A DNA stretch of 64,000 nt from an uncultured Alphaproteobacteria bacterium (GTDB lineage: Bacteria > Pseudomonadota > Alphaproteobacteria > HIMB59): assembly GCA_902515765.1 (NCBI GenBank), contig CABXVZ010000005.1, positions 1 to 64,000 of the forward strand, in the 5' to 3' direction. Position numbers and translations under genes: made by a program. The notes under the pieces are model-generated. The model was not told where the DNA came from. It ran no database searches and was given only the letters and a program-made list of their open reading frames with translations. This document shows, piece by piece, positions 60,232-64,000 of this stretch; position 1 is the stretch's first letter; each line of letters begins with the position of its first letter.

Positions 60232-61116
60232 GTGAATAGTTACATTCTTGCTATAGGTGCTGCTGCTATATGGTCCATGGTTGCGCTATCCGCAACACGA
60301 ATTGTGAGATACTTTGGCAGTTATAATTATAATTTACTTCGCCTCTTAGGCATTATCATTTTTTTATTTCCCTATGTTTACATAAATTGGGAGTCTATTT
60401 ATTTTAATCAGTCAATATTCAGTGCGATTGTTCTCTCTTCCATCATTGGAATTATTATAGGCGATACGTTTTTATTTATTTGTTTGAAAAGATTAGGACC
60501 TCGAAGACAAGCATTACTATTTTCAATGCAGATTCCATTTACAATTATTTTAGCGGAGGTTTTTCTTCAAACTCTGCCCTCTCTAATAGAGCTGATAGGG
60601 TGTTCTTTAATTTTTTTAGGAATACTGATAGCAATTCAATTTAACAAAACCATACCCGATGATGATCTTGAAAATATTCAAGGCAATAAGTATGCGGGTT
60701 TATTTGCAGGCATAGGCCTAGCTCTCTGCCAGTCTATTGGAATAATTTTAATGAAGCCCGCTTTACAGTCTACAGATCCTATTGTTGTTTCTTATCTTCG
60801 AGTAATAGTGGCTGCAGTTATCATGTTTGGGAGTTTATTTTTTATTAAAAATAATCAATTGTGGGAGAGGATGAAAAATCTTAAAAAAACAGTTTTTAGT
60901 ATTTTTTTGGGTTTTATGGGAATGGGCGTTGGTATGACCATGCTAATTATTGCTTTAAAAAATGGAAATCCGGGAGTAATTTCAACCCTTTCCAGCACTA
61001 TGCCGATTATGATTATCCCTATTTTATGGATCGTTACTAAAAATTATGCGGGTCATCTTGCAGTTGTAGGGGCTAGCTTAACCTGTGTGGGTACAGGAAT
61101 TATTTTTTTAAGTTAG
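60232..61116 (+). CDS. EamA/DMT-family membrane transporter
   Basis: A 294-residue permease with ten membrane segments in two EamA halves. A GTG start at 60232 gives NSYILAIGAAAIWSMVALSATRI. LLRLLGIIIFLFPY and SLIFLGILIAIQFNK end the first half, and GTGIIFLS the second. Substrate unknown. It is unrelated in detail to the DMT protein at 5123-6016. Ends 4 bp inside the convergent hemY-like gene. Confidence 0.83.
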   Translation: MNSYILAIGAAAIWSMVALSATRIVRYFGSYNYNLLRLLGIIIFLFPYVYINWESIYFNQSIFSAIVLSSIIGIIIGDTFLFICLKRLGPRRQALLFSMQIPFTIILAEVFLQTLPSLIELIGCSLIFLGILIAIQFNKTIPDDDLENIQGNKYAGLFAGIGLALCQSIGIILMKPALQSTDPIVVSYLRVIVAAVIMFGSLFFIKNNQLWERMKNLKKTVFSIFLGFMGMGVGMTMLIIALKNGNPGVISTLSSTMPIMIIPILWIVTKNYAGHLAVVGASLTCVGTGIIFLS

Positions 61117-61544
61117 TCTGCACCTTTTTCAACATTTACAATTTTTAATTCTTTTGATTGTTTAATTTGTGTTTGTAAAATTTTATTAAGGGGGTCTTTT
61201 CCTAAATGTTTTTTGAATTGTTTTTGGCTTTTAATTGCTTGATCCGTATTTCCTTCTGTAATAGCAACTAAGGCATCTCTTAGGTGAGAGAGGCCCTTTT
61301 GTTCATTGGAGAGTTTGTATCTCATATAGGCTGTTCTGGGGTAAATGAATAATTTAGTAAAAGCGTAAGAGAATAAAATAAGCAAAACAATAAAAGTAAT
61401 AAAAACAAATAAAAATTGAACAATAGGAATACTTAATTGCCAAATTCCTAATACTAAAGAGAGATTACCAGCATTATTAAAAAAGTAAAAAAGAGAGCCA
61501 TAGCCAGCTACAAATATTATTAAGATTAGCAATAGTCTAATCAT
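61113..61544 (-). CDS. hemY: Short HemY-like membrane protein
   Basis: A 143-residue protein with two N-terminal membrane helices separated by IWQLSIPIVQF. The segment YPRTAYMRYKLSNEQKGLSHLRDALVAITEGN follows, trimmed here to RDALVAITEGN, which matches the HemY N-terminal domain. Normal HemY continues for 250 or more residues of TPR repeats, absent here. The frame ends cleanly, so this is a reduced form and not an obvious pseudogene. Its start overlaps the mitofilin-like stop by one base. Confidence 0.72.
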   Translation of the reverse strand: MIRLLLILIIFVAGYGSLFYFFNNAGNLSLVLGIWQLSIPIVQFLFVFITFIVLLILFSYAFTKLFIYPRTAYMRYKLSNEQKGLSHLRDALVAITEGNTDQAIKSQKQFKKHLGKDPLNKILQTQIKQSKELKIVNVEKGAD

Positions 61545-62338
61545 TAAATCATATTCTCCAAAAATAACTGATTAGTGTAATAAAGCTGAGCTAAATCATA
61601 TGTGGATTGAAAATATATTTTTTGATCAGAGCTTAATTTTTCAAACTCCACTATGGCATTTGCATATTGTCTATTTAGAATGGCATTAATATAAGAAGCA
61701 AGGGAGCTAGATTTGCTTTTTGCTATGTTGATCTCAAAAATGTTAGAAATAATATTCTTCATCCATTTCATATTATTATTTTTCATAAACTCATTTTGAA
61801 CAAAGTTTTGCTCACTTTGGGAGAGTTTTTGTAAGAGATAGGTGTAATCAGGTAGAGTTAATAACTCTTCAAATTTTTGATCTCTAAAAAAAAGATATTG
61901 ATTTTGAAGTTTTTGAACTTGTTTATTTCTTAATTGCTGTTGATCGATGTGAGTAATAATTTGATTGATCGATAATATAAGATCGTATGCCTCATCATTT
62001 GATAGAACAACTTTTTGAGGTGCTTGCTTGGTTTCAACATTAGAGGTTTGAGGAATATTCTGTACATTTTCTGCTAATTCTAAAATTAAATTTTCTAATC
62101 GATCCACCTTATCTTGTAATTCCTTGTTACCTGAGTCTGAAGGAGTTGGTATTTCAGTGATAATTTCTTTTTCTATAGGGCTTGGTGTAGGCGACTGTGA
62201 GGAAAAGCTAAATTTTAAAATATTATTTTTATATAAATAACCCGCACCAGCCACTATGATGATGAGAAGAATGATGATGAGAAAAAGATTTCGCTGCCAA
62301 AAGCTCTTTTTCACTGAATCTTTTTGATTTTCAGCCAT
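61544..62338 (-). CDS. Mitofilin/HemX-like inner-membrane protein
   Basis: A 264-residue protein with a basic cytoplasmic start, one membrane helix (NLFLIIILLIIIVAGAGYLY) and a Pro/Ser linker. A coiled coil follows (DKVDRLENLILELAENV), then a helical C-terminal half. Position divergent from tsaD and before HemY matches the COG4223 mitofilin-like proteins of alphaproteobacteria, ancestors of mitochondrial Mic60. It lacks the longer coiled coil and clear mitofilin signature of larger homologues. hemC and hemD, usual neighbours here, are not present. Confidence 0.7.
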   Translation of the reverse strand: MAENQKDSVKKSFWQRNLFLIIILLIIIVAGAGYLYKNNILKFSFSSQSPTPSPIEKEIITEIPTPSDSGNKELQDKVDRLENLILELAENVQNIPQTSNVETKQAPQKVVLSNDEAYDLILSINQIITHIDQQQLRNKQVQKLQNQYLFFRDQKFEELLTLPDYTYLLQKLSQSEQNFVQNEFMKNNNMKWMKNIISNIFEINIAKSKSSSLASYINAILNRQYANAIVEFEKLSSDQKIYFQSTYDLAQLYYTNQLFLENMI

Positions 62339-62367
62339 GAATTAAGAATCTATATTTTTTTATATTA

Positions 62368-63384
62368 ATGAAAGTTTTAGCAATAGAAAGTTCTTGTGAT
62401 GATACGTCTTTCTCAGTAGTGAGTGATGATAAAAGTATTGATTTTATTAAGACAATTAATCACCGCAAATTCCATAAAAAGCATGGTGGGGTTATACCAG
62501 AAATGGCTGCAAGACAGCATTTAGATATTATGGACAATTTACAAAAATCTATCAAAAAGTTCGACTTCAAAAAGATAGATTCCATTGCAGCTACTTACGG
62601 ACCAGGACTGATTGGGGGGCTTATCGTCGGTTCTTCATTTGCAAAGGGTCTATCAATAGCTAGACAAAGAAAACTGATACCCATTAATCATCTTCAAGCT
62701 CATTTATTATCTCCTCGTCTAACCTCAAATTTATCTTTTCCCTATCTCTGTCTTTTAGTCTCTGGGGGGAACACAGCATTGGTGATAGTTAAGAGCCCAA
62801 AAAAATTTGTAACTTTGGGTTCAACAATTGATGACTCTGCAGGAGAGTGTTTTGATAAAGTATCAAAAGCCTTAGGACTCGGATATCCTGGTGGGCCAAT
62901 TATAGAAAAGCTCGCTTTAAAGGGAGACCACCATAAGTACAAACTTCCTTTGCCCCTTACAAAAGTGAGGAATTGCAACTTTTCTTTTTCTGGTCTTAAG
63001 ACAGCAGCAATTGATATTATTAATAAAAATAAAAATAATAAAAGATTTCTGGAAAATTTTTGTGCATCCTTTCAGTACACTGTAGGAGAGATATTTCAAA
63101 AGAAGATAAGAAATTCACTAGATGTTATGAATAATGAGGGCATAAAATTTAAAGATTTTTCTATTTGTGGTGGTGTTGCGGCTAATCAATATTTAAATAA
63201 GTTAATCAAAGGTTTTATAATTGAAAGAAATATAAATTTTCATCAGGTTCCCTTATCATTGTGTACCGATAACGCAGCTATGATTGGGTGGAATGCGATA
63301 GAGTTAATGCAATATGGAAAATTAAAGTTAAATGATTATAATATCAGACCAACACCTAATATTTTGATACATGAAAATTTCTAA
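62368..63384 (+). CDS. tsaD: tRNA N6-adenosine threonylcarbamoyltransferase TsaD
   Basis: Transfers the threonylcarbamoyl group to A37 of ANN-decoding tRNAs. The 338-residue ASKHA protein has IESSCDDTSFSVV, the metal-binding histidines in NHLQAHLLS, CLLVSGGNTALV, DDSAGECFDKVSKALGLGYPGGP and GGVAANQYL. CTDNAAMIGW lies near the end. Only 29 bp separate its ATG from the divergent mitofilin-like gene. It overlaps the EVE gene by 14 bp. Confidence 0.95.
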   Translation: MKVLAIESSCDDTSFSVVSDDKSIDFIKTINHRKFHKKHGGVIPEMAARQHLDIMDNLQKSIKKFDFKKIDSIAATYGPGLIGGLIVGSSFAKGLSIARQRKLIPINHLQAHLLSPRLTSNLSFPYLCLLVSGGNTALVIVKSPKKFVTLGSTIDDSAGECFDKVSKALGLGYPGGPIIEKLALKGDHHKYKLPLPLTKVRNCNFSFSGLKTAAIDIINKNKNNKRFLENFCASFQYTVGEIFQKKIRNSLDVMNNEGIKFKDFSICGGVAANQYLNKLIKGFIIERNINFHQVPLSLCTDNAAMIGWNAIELMQYGKLKLNDYNIRPTPNILIHENF

Positions 63385-63808
63385 TACAAAAAAAAATCAT
63401 TGGCTAATAAAATCAGAGCCTGAGAGTTGGTCTTGGGATCAACAAAAAAAGAAAAAGACAGAACATTGGGATGGTGTTCGAAACTATCAGGCAGCCAACT
63501 ATATGAAACAAATGAAAATAGGAGATGAATGCTTATTCTACCATTCGGTATCTGAGAAGGCCATAAAGGGCATTGTAAAGGTCTCTAAGGAGTATTACCC
63601 CGACCCTTCTGATAAAAAAGGGATCTTTGGAATGGTGGATGTAACTTATGTTAAAAATTTAAAGGAAGTATACTTATCTGAAATAAAGGCTGATCCTTTT
63701 TTTGATGATTTTCCATTAGTGAAACAATCTCGATTAAGTGTGATGCCTGTTTCATTGAGAGAATGGAAGAAATTGATTAAGATGAGTGAAAAAAATGAAA
63801 GATTTTAA
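63371..63808 (+). CDS. EVE-domain protein (Thy28-like)
   Basis: A 145-residue protein with the PUA-like EVE fold: HWLIKSEPESWSWDQQ, WDGVRNYQAANYMKQMKIGDECLFYHS, and KGIVKVSKEYYPDP with VMPVSLREWKKL at the end. Longer motifs are abbreviated. EVE domains bind modified bases in DNA or RNA; in alphaproteobacteria the gene commonly lies near tsaD. It overlaps tsaD and the following acetyl-CoA synthetase gene by 14 bp each. Confidence 0.9.
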   Translation: MKISNTKKNHWLIKSEPESWSWDQQKKKKTEHWDGVRNYQAANYMKQMKIGDECLFYHSVSEKAIKGIVKVSKEYYPDPSDKKGIFGMVDVTYVKNLKEVYLSEIKADPFFDDFPLVKQSRLSVMPVSLREWKKLIKMSEKNERF

Positions 63809-64000
63809 CCTTAAAAACCCTCTACTTTCAAAAGAACAACATAACCAGATGTATAAAGAGTCTTTTGCGGACAAGGAGGCATTTTGGTCCAAAATAGCTA
63901 ATCAGCAACTGACCTGGTTTAAACATTTTTCAAAGATTAAAGATACTAGTTTCGACGGCGATGTTTCTATTAAGTGGTTTGAGGACGGTGAATTAAATGT
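63795..64000 (+). CDS. acs: Acetyl-CoA synthetase, 3' partial
   Basis: The frame from the ATG at 63795 runs off the window end. It reads KDFNLKNPLLSKEQHNQMYK, then DKEAFWSKIANQQLTWFKHF and ends SIKWFEDGELN. The pattern of FW-x-W and IKWFxDGxLN is the start of AMP-forming acetyl-CoA synthetase. It overlaps the EVE gene by 14 bp. Confidence 0.88.
   Translation, partial: MKDFNLKNPLLSKEQHNQMYKESFADKEAFWSKIANQQLTWFKHFSKIKDTSFDGDVSIKWFEDGELN

Overview
The window is an AT-rich, very gene-dense stretch of a streamlined alphaproteobacterium, most likely marine. Lineage markers visible in the sequence are GcrA, an FdxA/CdnL pair, an ECF sigma/ChrR pair, an IalB-family secreted protein, a TIGR02300 (FYDLN) protein, a complete system I cytochrome c maturation cluster and the divergent TsaD / mitofilin-like / HemY group. 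TRAP and ABC uptake systems, many 1-30 bp gene overlaps and very short intergenic gaps fit a genome of SAR11/HIMB59-like style; I cannot assign a genus. I see no insertion sequence, prophage, integrase or CRISPR array. Most of the window is core metabolism and housekeeping.

Layout. 1-1705: a 5'-partial SdhA that also lacks its C-terminal part, facing SdhC tail to tail (rearrangement or chimeric junction). 1896-5094: candidate structured RNA, TRAP permeases DctQ/DctM and a convergent TakP-like binding protein. 5123-9556: leftward operon with a 26-residue membrane peptide, YbgC-type thioesterase, acetoacetyl-CoA synthetase, thiolase and an EamA permease, which reads as acetoacetate use. 9617-13904: leftward operon of an RND/MMPL transporter, a LolA-like periplasmic protein and an outer-membrane barrel. 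13978-18009: a HAD-like protein without its nucleophile, DUF1737, tRNA-Arg(UCG), a double PAP2 protein and a large membrane protein. 18008-19712: small ORFs, a multibranched RNA with a strong terminator, then a class III aminotransferase. 19696-26914: quinone oxidoreductase, heat-inducible Hsp20 (sigma-32-like promoter and hairpin over its ribosome-binding site), SodB, a pyridoxal-kinase-like protein, Asd and LeuBDC.

26928-35388: rplS-trmD-rimM-rpsP-ffh leftward, dapF-mtaB-ftsY-yciB rightward, then pgk. 35432-42085: gcrA with a paired palindromic upstream element, tRNA-Arg(CCU), RecX, L32, a zinc-ribbon protein, the cdnL-fdxA-TerB-SUV3-like helicase operon and a histone H1-like protein. 42146-47327: ccmABCDEFGH in one overlapping operon, including a 46-residue CcmD. 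47343-53168: a polar amino acid ABC transporter with an FAD amino-acid oxidase, its ATPase separated from the rest by folD and yggT. 53393-54693: tandem bactofilins and a membrane protein. 54711-64000: ArgG, IalB-like protein, ECF sigma/ChrR, DUF3429, PCD, aldo/keto reductase, BI-1 protein, EamA, short HemY, mitofilin-like protein, TsaD, EVE protein and the start of acetyl-CoA synthetase.

Points I find most worth attention: the riboswitch-like leader before the aminotransferase (18095-18220); basic histone-like extension on CdnL next to a separate H1-like gene; low-complexity tails on three ribosomal proteins (L19, S16, L32); a perfect TATAAT in the loop of the terminator abutting ccmA; a hairpin plus U-tract just before ffh; and family members that lack key residues (HAD-like protein, ChrR).
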